From assembly GCA_964576515.1 (NCBI GenBank), contig CAZNUW010000012.1:73939-137938 (forward strand): a DNA stretch of 64,000 nt. The letters are read 5' to 3'. The position numbers and the translations under genes were made by a program. Below are positions 1 through 8,622 of the stretch, piece by piece; within the stretch, counting starts at the first letter, position 1, and every line of letters begins with the position of its first letter. The notes beneath the pieces are model-generated. The model worked only from the letters and a program-made list of their open reading frames with translations. It had not been told where the DNA came from and did not search any database. This DNA is from SHVO01 sp964576515 (lineage in GTDB: Bacteria; Pseudomonadota; Alphaproteobacteria; Rhodospirillales; Rhodospirillaceae).

Positions 1-35
1 GCCCGAGGACGCCGGGCTCGCGTAGCCTCGCATAC

Positions 36-575
36 ATGATCGCGCCCATCATTCTGCCCTGGCGGGGCGTCAGCCCCACCATCGCCGCCGACGCTTTCAT
101 CGCGCCGGGCGCGGTGATCGTCGGCGACGTAGTGATCGGCTCCGGCGTGAGCGTGTGGTTCAACTGCGTGATCCGGGGCGACGTAAACTCGATCCGCATC
201 GGCGCCCGCACCAATATCCAGGACGGCACCGTCGTCCACGTTTCCTATAAGACCCATCCCACCGTCATCGGCGAGGATGTCCTGATCGGCCATATGGCGA
301 CCATCCACGGCTGCACCCTCGAAGACAAAGCCTTCGTCGGGATGCGGGCCACCGTGATGGATGGCGCTGTCGTGGAACGCGAAGGCATGGTCGCCGCCGG
401 CGCGCTGATCGCGCCAAACAAACGTGTCTTGAGCCGCCAGATGTGGACGGGGTCGCCCGCGCGTTACACGCGCGACGTGAAGCCGGAAGAACTGGATGGG
501 TTTTCCAAAGCGGTGACGCGTTACGTCGAGTTGGGCCGGGGCTACAACGAACTCCTGGCCGGGCGTCAGACCTGA
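36..575 (+). CDS. Gamma-class carbonic anhydrase family protein
   Basis: This 179-residue protein is a left-handed beta-helix protein built from hexapeptide repeats (for example IGSGVSV, IGARTN, IGEDVLIG). Three histidines, H68, H86 and H91, sit where the zinc ligands of gamma carbonic anhydrases lie, with the usual five-residue spacing between the last two. The family includes CO2/bicarbonate interconverting enzymes and many YrdA/PaaY-like relatives without proven activity, so the exact reaction is inferred. The protein is cytosolic, with no signal peptide. Its stop overlaps by ten bases the end of the convergent phosphatase gene. Length is normal for the family. Confidence 0.9.
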   Translation: MIAPIILPWRGVSPTIAADAFIAPGAVIVGDVVIGSGVSVWFNCVIRGDVNSIRIGARTNIQDGTVVHVSYKTHPTVIGEDVLIGHMATIHGCTLEDKAFVGMRATVMDGAVVEREGMVAAGALIAPNKRVLSRQMWTGSPARYTRDVKPEELDGFSKAVTRYVELGRGYNELLAGRQT

Positions 576-1687
576 GACGGTCTGAGGTCGGCGCTGTTCA
601 CGCGCTGGATCAGCTTCGGCGTGCCGTTCACGTCGCACACCTGCAGCGTCAAGGACGTGGCCGCGCCGCGCCAGTCGATATCGATCAATCCGAAGTTCAC
701 TTCGCGCACCGAACCGCCGACGCGGTTCTCGTTGGGCGGCAGCACCGGCCAGACTTCCGTGAGTCCGCTGGAGGTCACGTCCCACAGCGGGTAGGGCGTG
801 TTGAGATCGAGTTTGGAAATCTCGCCGTAGTGGGTGTCCCCGCTGATGCACACGACGCCGTCGGCGCGGGTGCGGCGGATGGTGTCGATCAGGCGCTGGT
901 GGTCGCGGGCATAGTTGATCCACGCTTCCCAGCCGGGGAAGTCGGCGACGACCTGGAGGCTTGAGGCGAGAATGCGGATGTCGGCGGGCGCGCGCATCTG
1001 ATCCTCGAGCCAGACCCATTGCGCGTCGCCCAGCATGCTTGCGTTCGGGTCGGGATTGCGTTCGCACGGGCCCGGCACGGGAAGGCCCGCGGCCTCCTTC
1101 GCCTTCGCCCAGTTGCCATAGCCTTGGTCCCCGAGATCGAGGGTGCGCAACGCGGTCCGGTTGCTGCGTAAATCCGGCATGACGATCTGCAGGCGCTGGC
1201 CCGGTCCGCCGTACATCCGCGCATCGTAGATGCCGTCGCGGGTCCGGCGCGGGGAAGCGGCCGGTTCGCGCCAGAAGTCCAGGAAGGCCTGGCGCGAGGC
1301 GTCTTTCAGCGGGTAGTCGCAGCCGCTGTCGTTCTCGCCGAAGTCGTGATCGTCCCAGATCGCGAGGATGGGAACCGTCTCGCGCAGTTTCTTGAAGCCG
1401 GGTTTCGCGGCGAGCTTCGCGTACTTCGCGCGCAGGGTCGCGAGGTCGCGCGTGTCGGCGTAGATATTATCGCCGAGGAAAATGAACAGATCGGGCTTCG
1501 CTTCCAGGATCGCATCCCAGACGGGCTGCTCTTTGTCCTGATGCGCGCAGGAGCCGAAAGCGATGCGCCGCGGCGCGGGCGTAAGAGGCACAGGGCTGCC
1601 GGCAATCGTTGCCGGACTTGCCGCGAGAACCGCCGCGCCGGCGCCGCCCGTGACGAGCCGGCGACGGGAGAGTGGGGCGCCGATCAT
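566..1687 (-). CDS. PhoD-like metallophosphatase, Tat-exported
   Basis: The 373-residue product begins with a twin-arginine signal (SRRRLVTGG, residues 7-15) followed by an alanine-rich stretch, so it should be exported folded. The metallophosphatase core shows GSCAHQ (45-50), LGDNIYAD (71-78), WDDHDFG (111-117) and GDTHYGE near 285, which are the metal-binding blocks of the PhoD alkaline phosphatase/phospholipase D family. The likely role is periplasmic hydrolysis of phosphate esters. It lacks the longer N-terminal domain of classical PhoD and matches the shorter 'alkaline phosphatase D family' proteins. It stands alone and converges on the carbonic anhydrase gene. Substrate is unknown. Confidence 0.88.
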   Translation of the reverse strand: MIGAPLSRRRLVTGGAGAAVLAASPATIAGSPVPLTPAPRRIAFGSCAHQDKEQPVWDAILEAKPDLFIFLGDNIYADTRDLATLRAKYAKLAAKPGFKKLRETVPILAIWDDHDFGENDSGCDYPLKDASRQAFLDFWREPAASPRRTRDGIYDARMYGGPGQRLQIVMPDLRSNRTALRTLDLGDQGYGNWAKAKEAAGLPVPGPCERNPDPNASMLGDAQWVWLEDQMRAPADIRILASSLQVVADFPGWEAWINYARDHQRLIDTIRRTRADGVVCISGDTHYGEISKLDLNTPYPLWDVTSSGLTEVWPVLPPNENRVGGSVREVNFGLIDIDWRGAATSLTLQVCDVNGTPKLIQRVNSADLRPSQV

Positions 1688-1824
1688 ATAACTCCGCCCG
1701 AAGTGAACCCTTCGCGGGCGCAGTATTTACGCGCGGTCGATTTCGTCCGCATGACGGACATGTGAAAGAAATAAGAAACGCGGCGCGTGGGCGAACGCGC
1801 GCCGCGTTTGATGCGGGCTCGTTT

Positions 1825-3255
1825 CTACTTCGCGCGGGCCAGCGTCTCGACCGCTTCGATGTGGAATCGCACGAAGCGGTACAGCTCGCTTTCCACAATG
1901 CGTTCCTGGTCGCTGTGGATGCCGTAGCCGAGCGGGCCGTCCTCCTCGTCGATCGCCGCGCCGACGCCGTAGCACTGGATGCCTTTCGCGCGCAGGTAAG
2001 CCATGTCGGTCGCGCCCGTGCTCATCGTCGGCAGCACGATGGTCTGATAGTGCTTCTTGAAGGTCGTCTCGATCACCTGGAACGCTTCGGTATTCAAGCG
2101 CGACGTGCCGGCCGGGCGGATGTTGCGCGGAGCCCAGCTCACCTCGACGGCGGGATCGTTGACCACCTTGCGCACTTCATTCAGCAGCGCCTCGGGATCG
2201 TCGTCGGGGATCACGCGGGTATCCACCGTGGCGCTGGCTTCCGACGGGATGACGTTCACGCGGTACCCGCCGTTGAACATGTTCGGCGACAAAGACGTAT
2301 GCAGCACCGAGGCATGACGCGGCTCATGCTCCAGGAGGTATTGGAAGGCGGCCTTGCCTTCCGGGCTGTCGGGTTTGAGCACCGCGCGGTAACGGGCGGC
2401 ATCCTCCGGCGACGAGAGTGTGGCGAGGCGCTCGAAATAAGCGGCCGTCGTTTCATTGAGGATGATGGGCGCCTGCCAATCGGCGACCTTCGCCACCGCC
2501 GCCGACAGGCGGGCGATGGCGTTGGATTTTAGCGGGACCGAGCCGTGACCCGCGACGCCGGTGGCTTTCAAGGCGATGGCGCGCGGAATCTTCTCCAAGG
2601 TTTGCACCGAAGCAAACTTGACCTTGCCGCCCTCGCGCGAAACGTTGCCGCCTTCGGCGAGGCAGAACTCGGATTCGATCTCTTTCAGGTGTTCGTTGAC
2701 GATGAACTCGATGCCGTATTGGGTGGCGCCTTCTTCGCCGGCTTCCGCCAGGAAGATGACGTCGCGGTCGAGCGGCACGTTGCGGCGCTTGAGGTCGAGC
2801 ATGGTCATGAGTGCCGCGATCACGTTGTCTTTGTCGTCCAGCGTGCCGCGGCCGTAGATGTATCCACCCTCTCGATGCGCGCTGAAGGGCCCGTGTTTCC
2901 ACTTCTTCGGATCGACGTTGACGGTATCGGTGTGTCCCATCAGCAGAAGCGGACGCTTCTTGCCGCTGCCCTTCAGGCGGGCGATGACATTGGGACGATG
3001 CTCCTGACCCTTCACGGCGAACGTCTTCACATCGATGCCTTCGGCTTTGAGGGCATTGACGAGGTAGTCGGCGAGGGGCTTTTCGTTCCCCGGCGGATCG
3101 GAGGTGTCGAATTGGACGGCGGCGGTGAAGTGCTTCAACACTTCCGCGTCCATCTTGTTGGTGGGGGCGTCCGCCGCCGTTGCGCCGGCGGCCATCAAAC
3201 AAACGGAACCGAACAGAACCGCGCGCAGAGAGCGCGCCGCGAGCCGTGACGTCAT
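1825..3255 (-). CDS. Secreted M20 family metallopeptidase
   Basis: The 476-residue product starts with a signal peptide (residues 1 to about 28, ending ATA-AD). Zinc-binding and catalytic blocks of the M20/M25/M40 family are present: GHTDTV (107-112), the GTLDDKDN segment near 137-144, AEAGEEG (170-176) and a C-terminal GIHSDQE segment. These enzymes remove a C-terminal or single amino acid from peptides or acylated amino acids with two co-catalytic zinc ions. Export suggests periplasmic peptide scavenging. The gene sits alone between the phosphatase and PHA synthase genes, all on the - strand but with wide gaps. The exact substrate cannot be read from the sequence. Confidence 0.9.
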   Translation of the reverse strand: MTSRLAARSLRAVLFGSVCLMAAGATAADAPTNKMDAEVLKHFTAAVQFDTSDPPGNEKPLADYLVNALKAEGIDVKTFAVKGQEHRPNVIARLKGSGKKRPLLLMGHTDTVNVDPKKWKHGPFSAHREGGYIYGRGTLDDKDNVIAALMTMLDLKRRNVPLDRDVIFLAEAGEEGATQYGIEFIVNEHLKEIESEFCLAEGGNVSREGGKVKFASVQTLEKIPRAIALKATGVAGHGSVPLKSNAIARLSAAVAKVADWQAPIILNETTAAYFERLATLSSPEDAARYRAVLKPDSPEGKAAFQYLLEHEPRHASVLHTSLSPNMFNGGYRVNVIPSEASATVDTRVIPDDDPEALLNEVRKVVNDPAVEVSWAPRNIRPAGTSRLNTEAFQVIETTFKKHYQTIVLPTMSTGATDMAYLRAKGIQCYGVGAAIDEEDGPLGYGIHSDQERIVESELYRFVRFHIEAVETLARAK

Positions 3256-3364
3256 CGAATCCCCTCCGATGCATGGACCCGCCCTTCGCGGGCCTCCTTG
3301 CGAACAGAGTAGGGTGAATCGGAAAGCCGGTTCAATTGGGAACCGGGGCCGTATCGGGCCGGAT

Positions 3365-5176
3365 TTAGACCGCCCGGGCTTTGACGTAGCGGCCGGGCGC
3401 GTCTTCGATGGCTTTGAGTTTTCCGTCGCCGGGTTGCCGGGCGGGCACGTCCGCGCCCGATTGCGGCCGGAGCCAGCGGTCCCAGTCGGTCCACCACGAT
3501 CCCGCGTGCTCCGTGGCGCCGTCGAGCCAGGCGTCCGGCGTCTGTGGTTTCTTCACGGACTTGGTTTTGTCGTTGGTCCAGTACCCGTATTTCTTCGCCA
3601 CCGGCGCGTTCACCACACCCGCGATATGGCCCGAGCCCGACAGGACGAACCGTGTCGGCCCGCTGAACAACTGCGTGGCCGAGAACGTGGATTTCCACGG
3701 CGCGATATGATCCTCGCGGCAACTGATCATGTAGGTGGGCACGTCGATCGCGCGCAGATCGATCGGCACGCCGCCCAGGGAAATGCCGCCGGGCGTCGAG
3801 AGTTTGTTCTCGAGGTACATCTTGCGCAGATAGAAGCTGTGCATCGCCCGGGGCATGCGGGTGGAGTCCGCGTTCCAGTACAACAGATCGAACGGGAAGG
3901 GCTCCTTGCCCAGGAGGTAGTTGCTGACCACGAAGGACCAGATCAGGTCGTTGGCGCGCAGCATGTTGAACGACATGGCCATGTCGGCGGCGTCGAGGTA
4001 ACCGGTCTCCTCCATGCGCCGTTCGATCCCGGCGATCTGCTCCTCGTCGATGAAGACGCCGAGGTCGCCGGGTTCCTTGAAGTCGGTGAGCGTCACGAAA
4101 TAGGTGGCGGTCGCGACGCTGTCGTCGCCCTTGCTTTTCAGATAGGCCAGCGATCCGGCAAGCAGCGTGCCCCCGATGCAGTAGCCCACCATATGGGTCT
4201 TCTTCGCGCCGGTGGCTTTCAGCGCGGCGTCCTTCGCCGCGATCGCGCCCTTCAGCATGTAATCGTCGAAGGTCGTGCCGGCCAAGGCGGCGTCCGGGTT
4301 GATCCACGAGACGATGAAGGTGGTGTAGCCTTGGTCGGTCAGCCACTTCACCAGCGAGTTCTTTTCCCGAAGGTCCAGGATGTAGAACTTGTTGATCCAG
4401 GGCGGGATGATCACGACCGGCGTGTCTTTCACGGCCGACGTAGTCGGGGTGTACTGGATCAACTGCATCAAGGGCGTTTCAAAGACGACCTTGCCCGGGG
4501 TCGCGGCGACGTTGACGCCCACCTCGAACGCGCTTTCATCGGTCATCGAGACGCGCAAGCGCCCTTTGCCCTTTTCCAGATCGTCGAGCAGGTTCTGCAG
4601 GCCCTTGATGAGGTTCTCGCCCTTGGTCTCCGCTGTGGTCCGCAGCACCTGCGGATTGGTCATGGCGAAGTTGGTCGGGGCGAGGGCGTCGGCGAACTGC
4701 CGCGTGAAAAACTCGACCTTGTGTTTGGTGTGCGGATCCAGGCCCTGGACGTCGGCGACGGTGGCCTGCATCCAACGGGTCGTGAGCAGGTAGGACTGTT
4801 TGATGAAAGCGAAGATCTGGTTTTCCTGCCAGGCGGGATCGCTGAACCGCTTGTCGCCCGCGTCGGCGTCCGCCGGCGTCTGATGCCCCAGCGCCTGCAA
4901 GGTGGCGTTCCGCCACAGCTCCATATAGCCGCGCCACAGGTCGATCTGGGCGTCTATGAGCTTCTGGGGCTCTGCGAGCATCTTCGAGGTGAGTTCGAGG
5001 AAGGCCGCGCCGACATTCGCCGCGTCCGCCATGCCGATGCCGCTCGCGGCTGGGTCGCTCGCGCTCCGGGCCACGAAGTCCTGGACCAGGGTCTGCGAGC
5101 GCTGGGCGATGTCGGTCATGATCGCCGGCCAATCCGCCGCGGGCGTTTCGGGCGAAGGGGTGTTTTGCTTCGGCAT
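3365..5176 (-). CDS. phaC: Class I poly(3-hydroxyalkanoate) synthase
   Basis: This 603-residue alpha/beta-hydrolase polymerises 3-hydroxyacyl-CoA into PHA storage granules. The lipase-like box GYCIGG carries the nucleophile C333. The catalytic aspartate is in CREDHIAPW and the histidine in SGSGHIAGVVN near the C-terminus. Length and the long N-terminal helical domain fit class I enzymes, which act without a PhaE or PhaR partner. No phaA, phaB or phasin gene lies next to it. A purine-rich stretch just before the ATG gives a plausible ribosome site. The gene is transcribed away from a small lipoprotein gene, with about 150 bases between the two starts. Confidence 0.95.
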   Translation of the reverse strand: MPKQNTPSPETPAADWPAIMTDIAQRSQTLVQDFVARSASDPAASGIGMADAANVGAAFLELTSKMLAEPQKLIDAQIDLWRGYMELWRNATLQALGHQTPADADAGDKRFSDPAWQENQIFAFIKQSYLLTTRWMQATVADVQGLDPHTKHKVEFFTRQFADALAPTNFAMTNPQVLRTTAETKGENLIKGLQNLLDDLEKGKGRLRVSMTDESAFEVGVNVAATPGKVVFETPLMQLIQYTPTTSAVKDTPVVIIPPWINKFYILDLREKNSLVKWLTDQGYTTFIVSWINPDAALAGTTFDDYMLKGAIAAKDAALKATGAKKTHMVGYCIGGTLLAGSLAYLKSKGDDSVATATYFVTLTDFKEPGDLGVFIDEEQIAGIERRMEETGYLDAADMAMSFNMLRANDLIWSFVVSNYLLGKEPFPFDLLYWNADSTRMPRAMHSFYLRKMYLENKLSTPGGISLGGVPIDLRAIDVPTYMISCREDHIAPWKSTFSATQLFSGPTRFVLSGSGHIAGVVNAPVAKKYGYWTNDKTKSVKKPQTPDAWLDGATEHAGSWWTDWDRWLRPQSGADVPARQPGDGKLKAIEDAPGRYVKARAV

Positions 5177-5332
5177 TTTTCATCCCGCCCTGGAGGTTGG
5201 AACACCTCCCAGGGTATTATGTATTGTGGTACTTAGAGCCTTGAGTATGCATAAGTGGGGCCACCGGACCTGTCTAGGCGGCTCAGGCTTCGGCGATTTG
5301 CAATTCTGAATTGAACAGTGGCGCGCAAGGTT

Positions 5333-5881
5333 ATGAAAAATATGACTAAAGGTCGTGATGTCCGGCGGATGTTCTTTGCGGCGACGGCCGCGTGCGCCGT
5401 GCTCGCCCTTGCGGCCTGCGCCTCCGACGATGAAGTGGCCGCGAACGCGCCGGCCCCGGCCGCCGCGGCGCCCGCCGACGCCTCCGCGCCGTCGGCCGCC
5501 TCCAGCTTTGGCGCCGCGCCCGCGCCCCGCTTCATGATCCCGTCCGCGGCCGATCAAAGCCCGCCGGATGTGAACACCGTGCCGGCCACCGCCCCGACGC
5601 CCGCGTCGACGGCGGAGGAGCGCGAGGAGGCCCGGCGCGGCCTGATCGCCGATCTCGCCAATGCCCGTCATTCGGACCTGGGCGGCCGGACACTGCCGGT
5701 CACCGTGCGTCCTTATGTCGCCAGCGCCGCCCCGGCGCCCACAGTGGAAGAACCGGCGCCTGCGCCGGATACGACCCGGCTTGAGGCGGCCCCGCCGCCG
5801 CGCCCGCCCGAGGCCGATGCCGCACCCGCAAAGCCCGCGGCCGGACCGGCGCCGGCAAATCGTATTCCCACCGGAAGTTAA
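5333..5881 (+). CDS. Pro/Ala-rich lipoprotein of unknown function
   Basis: I place the start at the ATG at 5333, preceded by AAGG a few bases upstream; a GTG at 5318 is an alternative. The product is about 182 residues. An N-terminal hydrophobic segment ends in a lipobox (LAAC, acylated cysteine near residue 29). The rest is low-complexity, rich in alanine and proline, with short charged stretches and no recognisable fold. It probably extends from a membrane as a flexible tether. It is divergent from phaC. I do not recognise a family, and the compositional bias alone could produce chance similarity. Confidence 0.7.
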   Translation: MKNMTKGRDVRRMFFAATAACAVLALAACASDDEVAANAPAPAAAAPADASAPSAASSFGAAPAPRFMIPSAADQSPPDVNTVPATAPTPASTAEEREEARRGLIADLANARHSDLGGRTLPVTVRPYVASAAPAPTVEEPAPAPDTTRLEAAPPPRPPEADAAPAKPAAGPAPANRIPTGS

Positions 5882-5895
5882 TAGTAGGCTATTAA
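5878..5895. repeat. Short palindrome at the end of the lipoprotein gene
   Basis: TTAATAG and CTATTAA form a perfect seven-base inverted repeat around TAGG, overlapping the stop codon region of the lipoprotein gene. No T-run follows, so it is a weak terminator candidate. Confidence 0.4.
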
Positions 5896-5938
5896 CGTGG
5901 TGGAGGGGCGACTCCGCTTCGCCATTCCCTCCCGGGGA

Positions 5939-5971
5939 TTGTCCTAAAATCGCCGTGCGATTTCAGGACAA
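5939..5971. promoter_or_regulatory. Long stem-loop upstream of the aminotransferase-hom operon
   Basis: TTGTCCT pairs with AGGACAA and AAATCG pairs with CGATTT, with one mismatch between the two blocks and a five-base loop CCGTG. The 33-base structure ends about 57 bases before the aminotransferase start. Its symmetry suits either a dimeric repressor operator or an RNA hairpin in the leader. No T-run follows, so a simple terminator is less likely. Confidence 0.5.
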
Positions 5972-6027
5972 TTGTGGAAATGCGGCGGCTGCCGCATAAC
6001 GGGCACCCAAATCTCGAAGGCTTTCCG

Positions 6028-7248
6028 ATGAAAACCGAGTTCAACCGTATCAAACGTCTGCCGCCGTATGTGTTCGCCGAGGTGAACGCGATGAAGGCGC
6101 GCTTGCGCGCCGCCGGCGAGGACATCATCGATTTTGGGATGGGCAATCCCGATCTGCCCACGCCCCAGCATATCATCGACAAACTGACCGAAGTCGCCCA
6201 AGACCCGAAGGCGCACCGCTATTCGGCCTCGCAGGGCATCAAGGGTCTGCGCAAGGCTTTCGTCAGTTATTACGAACGCCGTTTCGGCGTCACCTTGGAC
6301 ATGAATAAAGAGGTGTGCGTCACCCTCGGGTCCAAGGAAGGCCTGGCGAACCTCGCCTCGGCCATCACCAATCCGGGCGACCTGATCCTGTCGCCGAACC
6401 CGGCCTATCCCATCCATCCGTTCGGCTTCATCATCGCCGACGGTTCGGTCCGGTCGCTGCCCTGCACGCCGGACGCCGAGTTCATGGCCGCGCTGGATCG
6501 CGCGGTGAAGAACTCGACGCCGAAGCCGGTCGCGCTGATCCTGAACTATCCGTCCAATCCGACGGCGCTGGTGGCCGACCTCGACTTCTACGGTCAGGTC
6601 GTCGACTTCTGCCGCCACCATGACATCTGGATCCTGTCGGACCTCGCTTACGCGGAGATCTATTTCAACGGCCGTCCGCCGCCGTCGATCCTTCAAATCC
6701 CGGGCGCGAAAGAGATCGCCATCGAATTCACCTCGATGAGCAAGACCTACAGCATGCCGGGCTGGCGCGTGGGTTTCGCCGCGGGCAACCCGGTCCTGAT
6801 GAACGCGCTTGTGCGCATCAAGTCCTATCTCGACTACGGCGCTTTCACGCCGGTCCAGGTGGCCGCCGCCGCCGCGCTGAACGGGCCGCAGGACTGCGTG
6901 GCCGAAGCGCGTGCGATCTACAAGGAACGCCGCGACATCCTGATCGAAGGCTTCGGCCAGGCCCAATGGCATATCCCGAGCCCCGAGGCCTCGATGTTCG
7001 CCTGGGCGCCGATCCCGGAGCCCTTCAAGCATCTCGGCGCGCTCGAGTTCTCGAAACTGCTGATGAGCGAGGCCAAGGTCGCGGTTGCGCCGGGCACCGG
7101 TTTCGGCGAAGCGGGCGAGGGCTTCGTGCGCATCGCGTTGGTGGAGAATAAGCACCGCATTCGCCAGGCCTTGCGCAATATCCGCACCTTCCTGGGGTCC
7201 GCCGGTCAGGTTTTGGAACGCGCCGAGCGTCAGCGGGCGGCCTCGTAA
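6028..7248 (+). CDS. PLP-dependent class I aminotransferase (AlaC / LL-DAP aminotransferase-like)
   Basis: The product is a 406-residue fold-type I aminotransferase. NYPSNPTA (173-180), SDLAYAEI with D205, and SMSKTYSMPGWR with the PLP-binding lysine K239 are all present. The ATG at 6028 has GAAGG seven bases upstream and starts the typical family N-terminus. An in-frame ATG at 5974 lies just downstream of the stem-loop and lacks a comparable site. Related alphaproteobacterial proteins are annotated as alanine, aspartate or LL-diaminopimelate aminotransferases. A one-base overlap (TAATG) with homoserine dehydrogenase indicates translational coupling and supports a role in aspartate-family amino acids. 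Exact substrate is uncertain. Confidence 0.88.
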   Translation: MKTEFNRIKRLPPYVFAEVNAMKARLRAAGEDIIDFGMGNPDLPTPQHIIDKLTEVAQDPKAHRYSASQGIKGLRKAFVSYYERRFGVTLDMNKEVCVTLGSKEGLANLASAITNPGDLILSPNPAYPIHPFGFIIADGSVRSLPCTPDAEFMAALDRAVKNSTPKPVALILNYPSNPTALVADLDFYGQVVDFCRHHDIWILSDLAYAEIYFNGRPPPSILQIPGAKEIAIEFTSMSKTYSMPGWRVGFAAGNPVLMNALVRIKSYLDYGAFTPVQVAAAAALNGPQDCVAEARAIYKERRDILIEGFGQAQWHIPSPEASMFAWAPIPEPFKHLGALEFSKLLMSEAKVAVAPGTGFGEAGEGFVRIALVENKHRIRQALRNIRTFLGSAGQVLERAERQRAAS

Positions 7249-8549
7249 TGTCCGCGCTCAAGGTTGCGATTGCCGGTCTCGGCACGGTCGGCGCGGGCGC
7301 GCTGAAAATCCTGCACACCAACGCCGCGGAAATCGCCGCGCGCTGCGGGCGTTCGATTCAGGTCACCGCGGTTGCCTCGCGCGATCGTAAGAAGGACCGC
7401 GGCGTGCCGCTGGACGGCGTGGCGTGGTTCGACGATGCCGCCGCGATGGCCGCCGAGGCCGATGCGGATGTGATCGTCGAGTTGATCGGCGGCTCCGAAG
7501 GGATCGCCCGCAAGACGGTGACTGCCGCTATCGCGCGCGGCCGTCATGTGGTCACCGCCAACAAGGCGTTGCTGGCTCATCACGGCGTTGAACTGGCGAC
7601 GTCGGCCGAGAAGGCGGGCCTGTCGTTGAATTTCGAGGCCGCGGTCGCGGGCGGCATCCCCATCATCAAGGCGCTGCGTGAAGGCCTGGCGGCCAACAAG
7701 ATCCGCCGGGTCACCGGCATCCTGAACGGCACCTGCAATTACATTCTCACCACCATGCGCGCGAGCGGCCGTAGCTTCGCCGACGTGCTCAAGGAAGCCC
7801 AAGACCTCGGGTACGCGGAAGCGGATCCTTCGTTCGACATCGACGGCACCGACGCGGCGCATAAGCTCGCGATCCTGACCAGTGTGGCCTTCGGAACGCC
7901 GGTCGACATCAAGGCCGTGCATGTCGAAGGCATTCGCAACGTCTCCAGCCTCGATCTTCAGTACGCGGACGAGTTCGGCTACGTGATCAAATTGCTTGGT
8001 GTCGCCGAGTGTCTTGAACGCGATGGCGGCGTGTTGATGCAGCGGGTCTATCCCTGCCTCATCACGCCCGACATGCCGCTCGCCAATGTCGAGGGCGTGT
8101 TCAATGCCGTCGTGGCGGAAGGCGATTTCGTTGGCCGTTCGGTTTACGAAGGCCGCGGCGCGGGCGCGGGCCCGACCGCGTCGGCCGTCGTCGCCGACCT
8201 GATGGACATCGCCTCCGGGCGCAAGGTGCCGACGTTTGGAATCCCGGCGCAGTCGTTGAAGACCATTCCCAATGTGCCGGTCGCCGAACATGTGGGCGAA
8301 TACTATGTGCGCCTTCTGGTGGTTGACCGCCCGGGCGTGTTCGCCGACATCGCCATGGCGTTCCGTGACGAATCCGTGTCGATGGAATCCGTTCTGCAAC
8401 GCGGTCGCAACGCGGCGAATGTGAACGTGGTCATCATCACGCACGAGACCCAGGAAGCGCCACTGTTGCGCGCACTCAAGCGGTTGCAGGCCAATGCGGC
8501 GCTGGTTGAGCCGCCCCACATGATGCGCATCGAGAAATTTAACGGTTAA
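7248..8549 (+). CDS. hom: Homoserine dehydrogenase
   Basis: This 433-residue enzyme reduces aspartate semialdehyde to homoserine on the way to threonine, methionine and isoleucine. The N-terminal Rossmann fold shows GLGTVG (10-15). The central catalytic domain follows, including the NGTCNYIL segment. A C-terminal ACT domain begins near VRLLVVDRPGVFADIA, consistent with allosteric control by threonine. The gene overlaps the preceding aminotransferase by one base, so the two are one transcription unit, and glpX follows on the same strand after 73 bases. Length is typical for the monofunctional enzyme. Confidence 0.96.
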   Translation: MSALKVAIAGLGTVGAGALKILHTNAAEIAARCGRSIQVTAVASRDRKKDRGVPLDGVAWFDDAAAMAAEADADVIVELIGGSEGIARKTVTAAIARGRHVVTANKALLAHHGVELATSAEKAGLSLNFEAAVAGGIPIIKALREGLAANKIRRVTGILNGTCNYILTTMRASGRSFADVLKEAQDLGYAEADPSFDIDGTDAAHKLAILTSVAFGTPVDIKAVHVEGIRNVSSLDLQYADEFGYVIKLLGVAECLERDGGVLMQRVYPCLITPDMPLANVEGVFNAVVAEGDFVGRSVYEGRGAGAGPTASAVVADLMDIASGRKVPTFGIPAQSLKTIPNVPVAEHVGEYYVRLLVVDRPGVFADIAMAFRDESVSMESVLQRGRNAANVNVVIITHETQEAPLLRALKRLQANAALVEPPHMMRIEKFNG

Positions 8550-8561
8550 TCGTTGCCTAGC

Positions 8562-8590
8562 TGGAGCGCGCCTTTCTAAAATGCGCTCCA
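8562..8590. repeat. Inverted repeat between hom and glpX
   Basis: TGGAGCGC and GCGCTCCA form a perfect eight-base inverted repeat separated by 13 mostly AT-rich bases. It could slow or partly end transcription between hom and glpX, or serve as a protein site. It has no T-run. Confidence 0.4.
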
Positions 8591-8622
8591 CACCCTGATT
8601 TAAAGATATTTCGGAGAGCCTC

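Noticed and set aside
3104..5236. Long + strand open frame of about 710 codons
   Set aside because: It lies wholly antisense to phaC and its flank, has Arg/Gly/His-rich composition typical of mirror frames in GC-rich DNA, and shows no family features.
5944..7155. - strand open frame of about 400 codons
   Set aside because: Antisense to the aminotransferase gene, with arginine- and aspartate-rich shadow composition.
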